Shown here: piece by piece, positions 40,082 through 51,845 of the stretch | Layout: each line of letters opens with the position of its first letter | Position numbering within the stretch: the first letter of the stretch is position 1 | Assembly: GCF_905404315.1 (NCBI RefSeq) | Contig: NC_066283.1 | Span: 9,176,001 to 9,240,000 of the forward strand | DNA length: 64,000 bases | Reading direction: 5' to 3' | DNA from: Leptidea sinapis | Taxonomy: Eukaryota; Arthropoda; Insecta; Lepidoptera; Pieridae | Program-made: the position numbers and the translations under genes | Notes under the pieces: generated by a model | Told to the model about the DNA's origin: nothing | The model's input: the letters and a program-made list of their open reading frames with translations, nothing else | Database searches by the model: none

Positions 40082-40093
40082 CCAAGATGGCCG
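40082..40093 (-). promoter_or_regulatory. YY1/Pho-like motif, example of a site present in most monomers
   Basis: The plus strand reads CCAAGATGGCCG, so the minus strand reads CGGCCATCTTGG. That fits the Drosophila Pho consensus CNGCCATNDNND at every position. The adjoining minus-strand GCGGCCATCTTG matches the vertebrate YY1 motif GCCGCCATCTTG at 11 of 12 positions. The motif recurs about every 100 bp. Some classes have lost it, for example AAGAGGGCTGCC monomers and AAGATGCCCACC copies. The match is seen in the sequence; binding or function is not shown. Confidence 0.45.
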
Positions 40094-40189
40094 CCGCACA
40101 AAATTATGATTTCAGCAATATGGATATCGTACCCGAGGTTCTCGAGGGTGCAGAGAACGATTTTGTGATCATTTTTCAAATCCAAGATG
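40090..40189 (+). repeat. Representative class A monomer (100 bp)
   Basis: This copy is close to a by-eye consensus of class A. It contains GCACAAAATTATGATTTC, AGCAATATGGATATCGTACC, CGAGGTTCTCGAGGGTGC and GATTTTGTGATCATTTTTC. Hand count gives 43 G+C in 100 bp and six CpG, more than the roughly 4.6 expected from its C and G counts. Restriction-type palindromes are GATATC, CTCGAG and TGATCA. Class A usually precedes or follows class B, giving a 200-bp dimer. Confidence 0.93.
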
Positions 40190-41340
40190 GCCGCCGCTCA
40201 AAAGTATGATAACTACATTATGGGTCGTACCCGAGGTTCTCTAGGGTGCTGAGAACAATTTTGAGATCATTTTTCTAATCCAAGATGGCCGCCGCACAAA
40301 AATATGATTTCAGCAATATGGATATCGTGTCCGAGTTTCTCGAGGGTGAAGAAAACAATTTTGGGATCATTTTTAAATCCGTGATGGCCGCCGCACAAAA
40401 TTATGATAAATACATTATGGGTATCGTATCCCAGGTTCTCGAGGGTGCTGAGAAAGATTCTGTGATCAGTTTTCAAATCCAAGATGCCCACCACACAAAA
40501 TTATGATTTCAGCAATATGGATATCGTACCCGAGGTTCTCGAGGGTGCAGAGAACGATTTGGTGAACATTTTTCAAATCCAAGATGGCCGCCGCACAAAA
40601 ATATGATTTCAGCAATATGGATATCGTGTCCGAGGTTCTCGAGGGTGAAGAAAACAATTTTGGGATCATTTTTAAATCCGAGATGGCCGCCGCTCAAAAG
40701 TATGATAACTACATTATGGGTATCGTATCCGAGGTTCTCTAGAGTGCAGAAAACAATTTTGGGATCCTTTTTAAATCCGAGATTGCCGCTGCTCAAAAAT
40801 ATGATAACAAGATAATGGGTATCGTATCCTCGGTTCACGAGGGTGCAGAGAAAGATTCTGTGATCAGTTTTCAAATCCAAGATGGCCGCCGCTCAAAAGT
40901 ATGATAACTACATTATGGGTATCGTATCCGAGGTTCTCTAGAGTGCAGAAAACAATTTTGGGATCCTTTTTAAATCCGAGATTGCCGCTGCTCAAAAGTA
41001 TGATAACAAGATAATGGGTATCGTATCCTCGGTTCACGAGGGTGCAGAGAAAGATTCTGTGATCAGTTTTCAAATCCAAGATGGCCGCCGCACAAAATTA
41101 TGTTTTCAGCAATATGGATATCGTACCCGAGCTTCTCGAGGGTGCAAAGAACGATTTTGTGATCATTTTTCAAATCCAAGATGGCCGCCGCTCAAAAGTA
41201 TGATAACTACATTATGGGTATCGTATCCGAGGTTCCCTAGAGTGCAGAAAACAATTTTGGGATCCTTTATAATTCCGAGATTGCCGCTGCTCAAAAGTAT
41301 GATAACTAGATAATGGGTATCGTATCCTCGGTTCTCGAGG

Positions 41341-43219
41341 GTGCTGAGATCGATTTTGTGATCAATTTTCTAATCCAAGATGGCCGCCGCACAAAATTAT
41401 GTTTTCACCAATGTTGATATCGTGCCCGAGGTTATCGAGGGTGCAGAGAAAGATTTTGTGGTCAGTTTTCAAATCCAAGATGGCCGCCGCTCAAAAGTAT
41501 GATAACTACATTATGGGTATCGTATCCCAGGTTCTCGAGGTAGCTGAGAAAAATTTTGTGATCATATTTCAAATCCAAGATGGCTGCCGCACAAAATTAT
41601 GATAACTAGATTATGGGTATCGTATCCTAGGTTCTCGAGGGTGCAGAGAAAGATTTTGTGATCAGTTTTCAAATACAAGATGGCCGCCTCTCAAAAGTAT
41701 GATAACTACATTATCGGTCTCGTATCCGAGGTTCTCGAGGGTGCTGAGATCGATTTTGTGATCAATTTTCTAATCCAAGATGGCCGCCGCACAAAATTAT
41801 GTTTACACCAATGTGGATATCGTGTCCGAGGTTCTCGAGGGTGCAGAAAACAATTTTGGGATCAGTTTTAAATCCGAGATGGCCACCGCTCCAAAGTATT
41901 ATAACTAGATAATGGGTATCGTATCCTAGGTTCTCGAGGGTGCAGAGAAAGATTATGTGATCAGTTTTCAAATCCAAGATGGCCGCCGCTCAAAAGTATG
42001 ATATCTTCATTATGGATATCGTACCCGAGGTTATCGAGGGTGCAGAGAACGATTTGATGATCATTTTTCAAATCCAAGATGGCCGCCGCACAAAATTATC
42101 ATTTCAGCAATTTGGATATCGTACCCGAGATTCTCGAGGGTGCAGAGAACGATTTTGTGGACAGTTTTCAAATCCGAGATAGCCGCCGCTCAAAAGTATG
42201 ATAACTAGATTATGGGTATCGTATCCCAGGTTCTCGAGGGTGCAAAGAAATATTATGTGATCAGTTTTCAAATCCAAGATGGCCGCCGCTCAAAAGTATG
42301 ATAACTACATAATGGATATCGTATCAGAGGTTCTCGAGGGTGCTGAGAACGATTTTGTGATCATTTTTCAAATCCAAGATGGCCGCCGCACAAAATTATG
42401 ATTTCAGCAATATGGATGTCGTACCCGAGGTTCTCGAGGGTGCAGAGAACGATTTTGTGATCATTTTTCAAATCCAAGATGGCCGCCGCTCAAAAGTATG
42501 ATAACTACATTATGGGTCGTACCCGAGGTTCTCTAGGGTGCTGAGAACAATTTTGAGATCATTTTTCTAATCCAAGATGGCCGCCGCACAAAAATATGAT
42601 TTCAGCAATATGGATATCGTGTCCGAGTTTCTCGAGGGTGAAGAAAACAATTTTGGGATCATTTTTAAATCCGAGATGGCCGCCGCACAAAATTATGATA
42701 AATACATTATGGGTATCGTATCCCAGGTTCTCGAGGGTGCTGAGAAAGATTCTGTGATCAGTTTTCAAATCCAAGATGCCCACCACACAAAATTATGATT
42801 TCAGCAATATGGATATCGTACCCGAGGTTCTCGAGGGTGCAGAGAACGATTTGGTGAACATTTTTCAAATCCAAGACGGCCGCCGCACAAAAGTATGATT
42901 TCAGCAATATGGATATCGTGTCCGAGGTTCTCGAGGGTGAAGAAAACAATTTTGGGATCATTTTTAAATCCGAGATGGCCGCCGCTCAAAAGTATGATAA
43001 CTACATTATGGGTATCGTATCCGAGGTTCTCTAGAGTGCAGAAAACAATTTTGGGATCCTTTTTAAATCCGAGATTGCCGCTGCTCAAAAGTATGATAAC
43101 AAGATAATGGGTATCGTATCCTCGGTTCACGAGGGTGCAGAAAAAGATTCTGTGATCAGTTTTCAAATCCAAGATGGCCGCCGCTCAAAAGTATGATAAC
43201 TACATTATGGGTATCGTAT
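41341..43219 (+). repeat. Satellite, link region and start of offset-2,292 copy
   Basis: 41,341-41,980 resembles 1,640-2,000 and 4,790-5,140, with marks such as ACATTATCGGTCTCGTATCC and GCTGAGATCGATTTTGTG. This shows that distant parts of the array share the same monomer strings. From about 42,072 the region follows 39,780 onward. Only satellite is present. Confidence 0.82.
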
Positions 43220-44924
43220 CCGAGGTTCTCTAGAGTGCAGAAAACAATTTTGGGATCCTTTTTAAATCCGAGATTGCCGCTGCTCAAAAGTATGATAACA
43301 AGATAATGGGTATCGTATCCTCGGTTCACGAGGGTGCAGAGAAAGATTTTGTGATCAGTTTTCAAATCCAAGATGGCCGCCGCACAAAATTATGTTTTCA
43401 GCAATATGGATATCGAACCCGAGCTTCTCGAGGGTGCAAAGAACAATTTTGTGATCATTTTTCAAATCCAAGATGGCCGCCGCTCAAAAGTATGATAACT
43501 ACATTATGGGTATCGTATCCGAGGTTCCCTAGAGTGCAGAAAACAATTTTGGGATCCTTTATAAATCCGAGATTGCCGCTGCTCAAAAGTATGATAACTA
43601 GATAATGGGTATCGTATCCTCGATTCTCGAGGGTGCAGAGAACGATTTTGTAATCATTTTTCAAATCCAAGATGGCCGCCGCACAAAATTATGATTTCAG
43701 CAATATGGATATCGTGTCCGAGATTCTCAAGGGTGCCGAGAACAATTCTATGATCATTTTTGAAATCCAAGAGGGCTGCCGCAAACAATAATGTTTTCAG
43801 CAATATGGATATCGTGTCTGAGGTTCTCGAGGGTGCAGAAAATAATTTTGGGATCATTTTTAAATCCGAAATGGCCGCTGCTCAAAAATATGATAACTAG
43901 ATTATGGGTATCGTATCCTATGTTCTCGAGGGTGCAGAGAAAGATTTGGTGATCATTTTTCAAATCCAAGATGGCCGCCGCACAAAATTATGATTTCAGC
44001 GATATGGATATCGTACCCGAGGTTCTCAATGTGCAGAGAAAGATTTTGTGGTCAATTTTCAAATCCAAGATGGCCGCCTCTCAAAAGTAAGATAAATACA
44101 TTATGGGTATCGTATCCCAGGTTCTCGAGGGTGCTGAGAACGATTTTGTGATCATTTTTCTAATCCAAGATGGCCGCCGCACAAAATTATGATTTCAGCG
44201 ATATGGATATCGTACCCGAGGTTCTCGAGGGTGCAGAGAAAGATTTTGTGGTCAATTTTCAAATCCAAGATGGCCGCCGCTCAAAAGTATGATAACTACA
44301 TTATGGGTATCGTATCCCAGGTTCTTGAGGGTGCTGAGAAAAATTTTGTGATCATTTTTAAATACAAGATGGCCGCCGCACAAAATTATGATATCAGCAA
44401 TATGGATATCGTACCCGAGGTTCTCGAGGGTGCAGAGAAAGATTTTGTGGTCAGTTTTCAAATCCAAGATGGCCGCCGCACAAAATTATGATTTCAGCAA
44501 TATGGATATCGTGTCCGAGATTCTCAAGTGTGCCGAGAACAATTCTGTGATCATTTTTGAAATCCAAGAGGGCTGCCGCAAACAATCATGTTTTCAGCAA
44601 TATGGATATCGTGTCTGAGGTTCTCGAGGGTGCAGAAAATAATTTTGGGATCATTTTTAAGTCCGAAATGGCCGCTGCTCAAAAATATGATAACTAGATT
44701 ATGGGTATCAAATCCTTTGTTCTCGAGGGTGCAGAGAAAGATTTGGTGATCATTTTTCAAATCCAAGATGGCCGCCGCACAAAATTATGATTTCAGCGAT
44801 ATGGATATCGTACCCGAGGTTCTCAATGTGCAGAGAAAGATTTTGTGGCCGCCTCTCAAAAGTAAGATAAATACATTATCAAGATGGCCGCCGATCAAAA
44901 TTATGATAACTACATTATGGGTAT
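43220..44924 (+). repeat. Partner of 36,900-38,190 with an added 515-bp duplication
   Basis: 43,220-44,410 follows 36,900-38,190. From about 44,465 a 515-bp segment is then present twice in tandem (44,465-44,945 and 44,980-45,460), both containing the 38-bp remnant monomer. Only one such segment exists at the matching place in the other copy (near 38,250-38,725), so the 515-bp event came later. Confidence 0.84.
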
Positions 44925-47900
44925 CGTATCCGAGGAACTCGAGGGTAAAGAGAAAGATTTTGTGGTTTGTTTTCAAATCCAAGATCGCCGCCGCACAAAA
45001 TTATGATTTCAGCAATATGGATATCGTGTCCGAGATTCTCAAGGGTGCCGAGAACAATTCTGTGATCATTTTTGAAATCCAAGAGGGCTGCCGCAAACAA
45101 TAATGTTTTCAGCAATATGGATATCGTGTCTGAGGTTCTCGAGGGTGCAGAAAATAATTTTGGGATAATTTTTAAGTCCGAAATGGCCGCTGCTCAAAAA
45201 TATGATAACTAGATTATGGGTATCGAATCCTTTGTTCTCGAGGGTGCAGAGAAAGATTTGGTGATCATTTTTCAAATCCAAGATGGCCGCCGCACAAAAT
45301 TATGATTTCAGCGATATGGATATCGTACCCGAGGTTCTCAATGTGCAGAGAAAGATTTTGTGGCCGCCTCTCAAAAGTAAGATAAATACATTATCAAGAT
45401 GGCCGCCGATCAAAATTATGATAACTACATTATGGGTATCGTATCCGAGGAACTCGAGGGTGCAGAGAACGATTTTGTGATCATTTTTCAAATCCAAGAT
45501 GGCCGCCGCACAAAATTATGATTTCAGCAATATGGATATCATACCCGAGTTTCTCGAGAGTGCAGAGAACGATTTTGTGATCATTTTTCAAATCGAAGAC
45601 GGCCGCCACTCAAAAGTATGATTACTACATTATGGGTATTGAATCAGAGGTTCTCGAGGGTGCTGAGAACGATTTTGTGATCATTTTTCAAATCCAAGAT
45701 GGCCGCCGCACAAAATTATGATTTCAGCAATATGGATATCATACCCGAGTTTCTCGAGAGTGCAGAGAACGATTTTGTTATCATTTTTCAAATCCATGAT
45801 GGCCGCCGCACAAAATTATGATTTCAGCAATATGGATATCGTACCCGAGGTTCTCGAGGGTGCAGAGAACGATTTTAAGGACAGTTTTCAAATCCGAGAT
45901 GGCCGCCGCTCAAAAGTATGATAACTAGATTATGGGTATCGTATCCCAGGTTCTCGAGGGTGCAAAGAAAGATTATGTGATCAGTTTTCAAATCCAAGAT
46001 GGCCGCCGCTCAAAAGTATGATAACTACATAATGGATATCGTATCAGAGGTTCTCGAGGGTGCTGAGAACGATTTTGTGTTCATTTTTCAAATCCAAGAT
46101 GGCCGCCGCACAAAATTATGATTTCAGCAATATGGATGTCATATCATCAACTACATTATGGGTCGTACCCGAGGTTCTCTAGGGTGCTGAGAACAATTTT
46201 GAGATCATTTTTCTAATCCAAGATGGCCGCCGCACAAAAATATGATTTCAGCAATATGGATATCGTGTCCGAGTTTCTCGAGGGTGAAGAAAACAATTTT
46301 GGGATCATTTTTAAATCCGAGATGGCCGCCGCACAAAATTATGATAAATACATTATGGGTAACGTATCCCAGGTTCTCGAGGGTGCTGAGAAAGATTCTG
46401 TGATCAGTTTTCAAATCCAAGATGGCCGCCGCACAAAATTATGATTTCAGCAATATGGATATCATACCCGAGTTTCTCGAGAGTGCAGAGAACGATTTTG
46501 TTATCATTTTTCAAATCCAAGATGGCCGCCGCACAAAATTATCATTTCAGCAATTTGGATATCGTACCCGAGATTCTCGAGGGTGCAGAGAACGATTTTG
46601 TGGACAGTTTTCAAATCCGAGATGGCCGCCGCTCAAAAGTATGATAACTAGATTATGGGTATCGTATCCCAGGATCTCGAGGGTGCAAAGAAAGATTATG
46701 TGATCAGTTTTCAAATCCAAGATGGCCGCCGCTCAAAAGTATGATAACTACATAATGGATATCGTATCAGAGGTTCTCGAGGGTGCTGAGAACGATTTTG
46801 TGATCATTTTTCAAATCCAAGATGGCCGCCGCACAAAATTATGATTTCAGCAATATGGATATCGTACCCGAGGTTCTCGAGGGTGCAGAGAACGATTTTG
46901 TGATCATTTTTCAAATCCAAGATGGCCGCCGCTCAAAAGTATGATAACTACATTATGGGTCGTACCCGAGGTTCTCTAGGGTGCTGAGAACAATTTTGAG
47001 ATCATTTTTCTAATCCAAGATGGCCGCCGCACAAAAATATGATTTCAGCAATATGGATATCGTGTCCGAGTTTCTCGAGGGTGAAGAAAACAATTTTGGG
47101 ATCATTTTTAAATCCGAGATGGCCGCCGCACAAAATTATGATAAATACATTATGGGTATCGTATCCCAGGTTCTCGAGGGTGCTGAGAAAGATTCTGTGA
47201 TCAGTTTTCAAATCCAAGATGCCCACCACACAAAATTATGATTTCAGCAATATGGATATCGTACCCGAGGTTCTCGAGGGTGCAGAGAACGATTTGGTGA
47301 ACATTTTTCAAATCCAAGATGGCCGCCGCACAAAAATATGATTTCAGCAATATGGATATTGTGTCCTAGGTTCTCGAGGGTGAAGAAAACAATTTTGGGA
47401 TCATTTTTAAATCCGAGATGGCCGCCGCTCAAAAGTATGATAACTACATTATGGGTATCGTATCCGAGGTTCTCTAGAGTGCAGAAAACAATTTTGGGAT
47501 CCTTTTTAAATCCGAGATTGCCGCTGCTCAAAAATATGATAACAAGATAATGGGTATCGTATCCTCGGTTCACGAGGGTGCAGAGAAAGATTCTGTGATC
47601 AGTTTTCAAATCCAAGATGGCCGCCGCTCAAAAGTATGATAACTACATTATGGGTATCGTATCCGAGGTTCTCTAGAGTGCAGAAAACAATTTTGGGATC
47701 CTTTTTAAATCCGAGATTGCCGCTGCTCAAAAGTATGATAACAAGATAATGGGTATCGTATCCTCGGTTCACGAGGGTGCAGAGAAAGATTCTGTGATCA
47801 GTTTTCAAATCCAAGATGGCCGCCGCACAAAATTATGTTTTCAGCAATATGGATATCGTACCCGAGCTTCTCGAGGGTGCAAAGAACGATTTTGTGATCA

Positions 47901-48075
47901 TTTTTCAAATCCAAAATGGCCGCCGCTCAAAAGTATGATAACTACATTATGGGTATCGTATCCGAGGTTCCCTAGAGTGCAGAAAACAATTTTGGGATCC
48001 TTTATAATTCCGAGATTGCCGCTGCTCAAAAGTATGATAACTAGATAATGGGTATCGTATCCTCGGTTCTCGAGG
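44925..48075 (+). repeat. 3.15-kb duplicated block, copy 2 (partner 38,190-41,340)
   Basis: This is the second copy at offset 6,735. Private changes include GTGGTTTGTTTTC near 44,960, CGATTTTAAGGACAG near 45,870 (copy 1 has TTTTGTGGACAG) and GGATATTGTGTCCTAGG near 47,354. All rare marks listed for copy 1 are present in order. Confidence 0.9.
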
Positions 48076-51000
48076 GTGCAGAGAACGATTTTGTAATCAT
48101 TTTTCAAATCCAAGATGGCCGCCGCACAAAATTATGATTTCAGCAATATGGATATCGTGTCCGAGATTCTCAAGGGTGCCGAGAACAATTCTGTGATCAT
48201 TTTTGAAATCCAAGAGGGCTGCCGCAAACAATAATGTTTTCAGCAATATGGATATCGTGTCTGAGGTTCTCGAGGGTGCAGAAAATAATTTTGGGATCAT
48301 TTTTAAGTCCGAAATGGCCGCTGCTCAAAAATATGATAACTAGATTATGGGTATCGTATCCTATGTTCTCGAGGGTGCAGAGAAAGATTTGGTGATCAGT
48401 TTTCAAATCCAAGATGGCCGCCGCACAAAATTATGATTTCAGCGATATGGATATCGTACCCGAGGTTCTCAATGTGCAGAGAAAGATTTTGTGGTCAATT
48501 TTCAAATCCAAGATGGCCGCCTCTCAAAAGTAAGATAAATACATTATGGGTATCGTATCCCAGGTTCTCGAGGGTGCTGAGAACGATTTTGTGATCATTT
48601 TTCTTATCCAAGATGGCCGCCGCACAAAATTATGATTTCAGCAATATGGATATCGCACCCGAGGTTCTCGAGGGTGCAGAGAACGATTTGGTGAACATTT
48701 TTCAAATCCAAGATGGCCGCCGCACAAAATTATGATTTCAGCGATATGGATATCGTACCCGAGGTTCTCGAGGGTGCAGAGAAAGATTTTGTGGTCAATT
48801 TTCAAATCCAAGATGGCCGCCGCTCAAAAGTATGATAACTACATTATGGGTGTCGTATCCCAGGTTCTTGAGGGTGCTGAGAAAAATTTTGTGATCATTT
48901 TTAAATACAAGATGGCCGCCGCACAAAATTATGATTTCAGCAATATGGATATCGTACCCGAGGTTCTCGAGGGTGCAGAGAAAGATTTTGTGGTCAGTTT
49001 TCAAATCCAAGATGGCCGCCGCACAAAATTATGATTTCAGCAATATGGATATCGTGTCCGAGATTCTCAAGGGTGCCGAGAACAATTCTGTGATCATTTT
49101 TGAAATCCAAGAGGGCTGCCGCAAACAATAATGTTTTCAGCAATATGGATATCGTGTCTGAGGTTCTCGAGGGTGCAGAAAATAATTTTGGGATCATTTT
49201 TAAGTCCGAAATGGCCGATGCTCAAAAATATGATAACTAGATTATGGGTATCGAATCCTTTGTTCTCGAGGGTGCAGAGAAAGATTTGGTGATCATTATT
49301 CAAATCCAAGATGGCCGCCGCACAAAATTATGATTTCAGCGATATGGATATCGTACCCGAGGTTCTCAATGTGCAGAGAAAGATTTTGTGGTCAATTTTC
49401 AAATCCAAGATGGCCGCCTCTCAAAAGTAAGATAAATACATTATCAAGATGGCCGCCGATCAAAATTATGATAACTACATTATGGGTATCGTATCCGAGG
49501 AACTCGAGGGTGCAGAGAACGATTTTGTGATCATTTTTCAAATCGAAGACGGCCGCCGCTCAAAAGTATGATTACTACATTATGGGTATTGAATCAGAGG
49601 TTCTCGAGGGTGCTGAGAACGATTTTGTGATCATTTTTCAAATCCAAGATGGCCGCCGCACAAAATTATGATTTCAGCAATATGGATATCATACCCGAGT
49701 TTCTCGAGAGTGCAGAGAACGATTTTGTTATCATTTTTCAAATCCATGATGGCCGCCGCACAAAATTATGATTTCAGCAATATGGATATCGTACCCGAGG
49801 TTCTCGAGGGTGCAGAGAACGATTTGGTGATCATTTTTCAAATCCAAGATGGCTGCCGCACAAAAGTATGATAACTACATTATGGGTATCGTATCCGAGA
49901 CTCTCGAGAGTGCAGAAAACAATTTTGGTATCATTTTTAAATCCGAGATGGCCGCCGCTCAAAAGTATGATAACTAGATTATGGGTATCGTATCCTAGGT
50001 TCACGAGGGTGCAGAGAAAGATTTTGTGATCAGTTTTCAAATCCAAGATGGCCGCCGCTCAAAAGTATGATATCTTCATTATGGATATCGTATCAGAGGT
50101 TCTCAAGGGTGCTTAGAACGATTTTGTGATTATTTTTCAAATCCAAGATGGCCGCCACACAAAATTATGATTTCAGCTATAAGGATATCGTACCCGAGGT
50201 TCTCGAGGGTGCAGAGAACGATTTGGTGATCATTTTTCAAATCCAAGATGGCCGCCGCACAAAATTATCATTTCAGCAATTTGGATATCGTACCCGAGAT
50301 TCTCGAGGGTGCAGAGAACGATTTTGTGGACAGTTTTCAAATCCAAGATGGCCGCCACTCAAAAGAATGATAACTACATTATGGGTATCGTATCCCAGGT
50401 TCTCGAGGGTGCTGAGAACGATTTTGTGATCATTTTTCCAATCCAAGATGGCCGCCGCTCAAAAGTATGATAACTACATTATGGGTATCGAAACCCAGGT
50501 TCTCGAGGGTGCTGAGAACAATTTTGTGATAATTTTTCAAATCCAAGATGGCCGCCGCACAAAAATGTGATTTCAGCAATATGGATATCGTGTCCGAGGT
50601 TCTCGAGGGTGAAGAAAACAATTTTGGGATCATTTTTAAATACGAGATGGCCGCCGCTCAAAAGTATGATAATTAGATTATGGGTATCGTATCAGAGGTT
50701 CTCGAGGGTGCTGAGAACGATTTTGTGATCATTATTCAAATCCAAGATGGCCGCCGCACAAAATAATGATTTCAGCAATATGGATATCGTACCCGAGGTT
50801 CTCGAGGGTGCAGAGAAAGATTTTGTGGACAGTTTTCAAATCCAAGATGGCCGCCGCTCAAAAGTATGATAAATACATTATGGGTATCGTATCCCAGGTT
50901 CTCGAGGGTGCTGAGAACGATTTGGTGATCATTTTTCTAATCCAAGATGGCCGCCGCACAAAATTATGATAACTACATTATGGGTATCGAAATCCAGGTT

Positions 51001-51845
51001 CTCGAGGGTGCTGAGAACAATTTTGTGATAATTTTTCAAATCCAAGATGGCCGCCGCACAAAAATGTGATTTCAGCAATATGGATATCGTGTCCGAGGTT
51101 CTCGAGGGTGAAGAAAACAATTTTGGGATCATTTTTAAATACGAGATGGCCGCCGCTCAAAAGTATGATAACTAGATTATGGGTATCGTATCAGAGGTTC
51201 TCGAGGGTGCTGAGAACGAATTTGTGATCATTATTCAAATCCAAGATGGCCGCCGCACAAAATTATGTTTTCAGCAATATGGATATCGTACCCGAGCTTC
51301 TCGAGGGTGCAAAGAACGATTTTGTGATCATTTTTCAAATCCAAGATGGCCGCCGCACAAAAATTTGATTTCAGCAATATGGGTATCGTATCCGAGGTTC
51401 CCTAGAGTGCAGAAAACAATTTTGGGATCCTTTATAAATCCGAGATTGCCGCTGCTCAAAAGTATGATAACTAGATAATGGGTATCGTATCCTCGGTTCT
51501 CGAGGGTGCAGAGAACGATTTTGTAATCATTTTTCAAATCCAAGATGGCCGCCGCACAAAATTATGATTTCAGCAATATGGATATCGTGTCCGAGATTCT
51601 CAAGGGTGCCGAGAACAATTCTGTGATCATTTTTGAAATCCAAGAGGGCTGCCGCAAACAATAATGTTTTCAGCAATATGGATATCGTGTCTGAGGTTCT
51701 CGAGGGTGCAGAAAATAATTTTGGGATCATTTTTAAGTCCGAAATGGCCGCTGCTCAAAAATATGATAACTAGATTATGGGTATCGTATCCTATGTTCTC
51801 GAGGGTGCAGAGAAAGATTTGGTGATCATTTTTCAAATCCAAGAT
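48076..51845 (+). repeat. Satellite, with empty site and block shared across the insertion
   Basis: 48,090-49,260 resembles 43,650-44,700. 49,441 holds the older TTATCAAGATGG joint and 49,580-49,583 (TTAT) is the empty-site paralogue of the insertion. 49,670-51,160 recurs at 56,250-57,642 (offset 6,582, then 6,482 after one monomer is lost near 50,340). 50,430-50,760 recurs at 50,929-51,260 (offset 499). Only satellite is present. Confidence 0.85.

Larger units (their letters stand above)
38190..41340 (+). repeat. 3.15-kb duplicated block, copy 1 (partner 44,925-48,075)
   Basis: The match is at offset 6,735 and includes very distinctive marks: GAGGAACTCGAGGGTAAAG (38,197 and 44,932), AAGATCGCCGCCGC, a 38-bp remnant monomer (38,627-38,664), the GGATGTCATATCATC joint (near 39,400) and AAGATGCCCACC (near 40,481). 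All recur in the partner in the same order, so this is a recent segmental copy. Confidence 0.91.
39780..41340 (+). repeat. 1.56-kb duplicated block (partner about 42,072-43,632)
   Basis: The match is at offset 2,292. Both copies carry GGGTCGTACCCGAGG (loss of AT from GGGTATCGTACC), AAGATGCCCACCACAC, and two tandem GGTTCACGAGGGTGC monomers. Because this block also lies inside the 38,190-41,340 duplication, the same monomers exist three times, the third around 46,515-48,075. Confidence 0.87.

Noticed and set aside
40132..40160. RNA polymerase III B box in GGTTCTCGAGGG
   Set aside because: The B box needs GGTTCGANNCC. The monomer reads GGTTCTCGAGG, and no A box or tRNA-like fold accompanies it.
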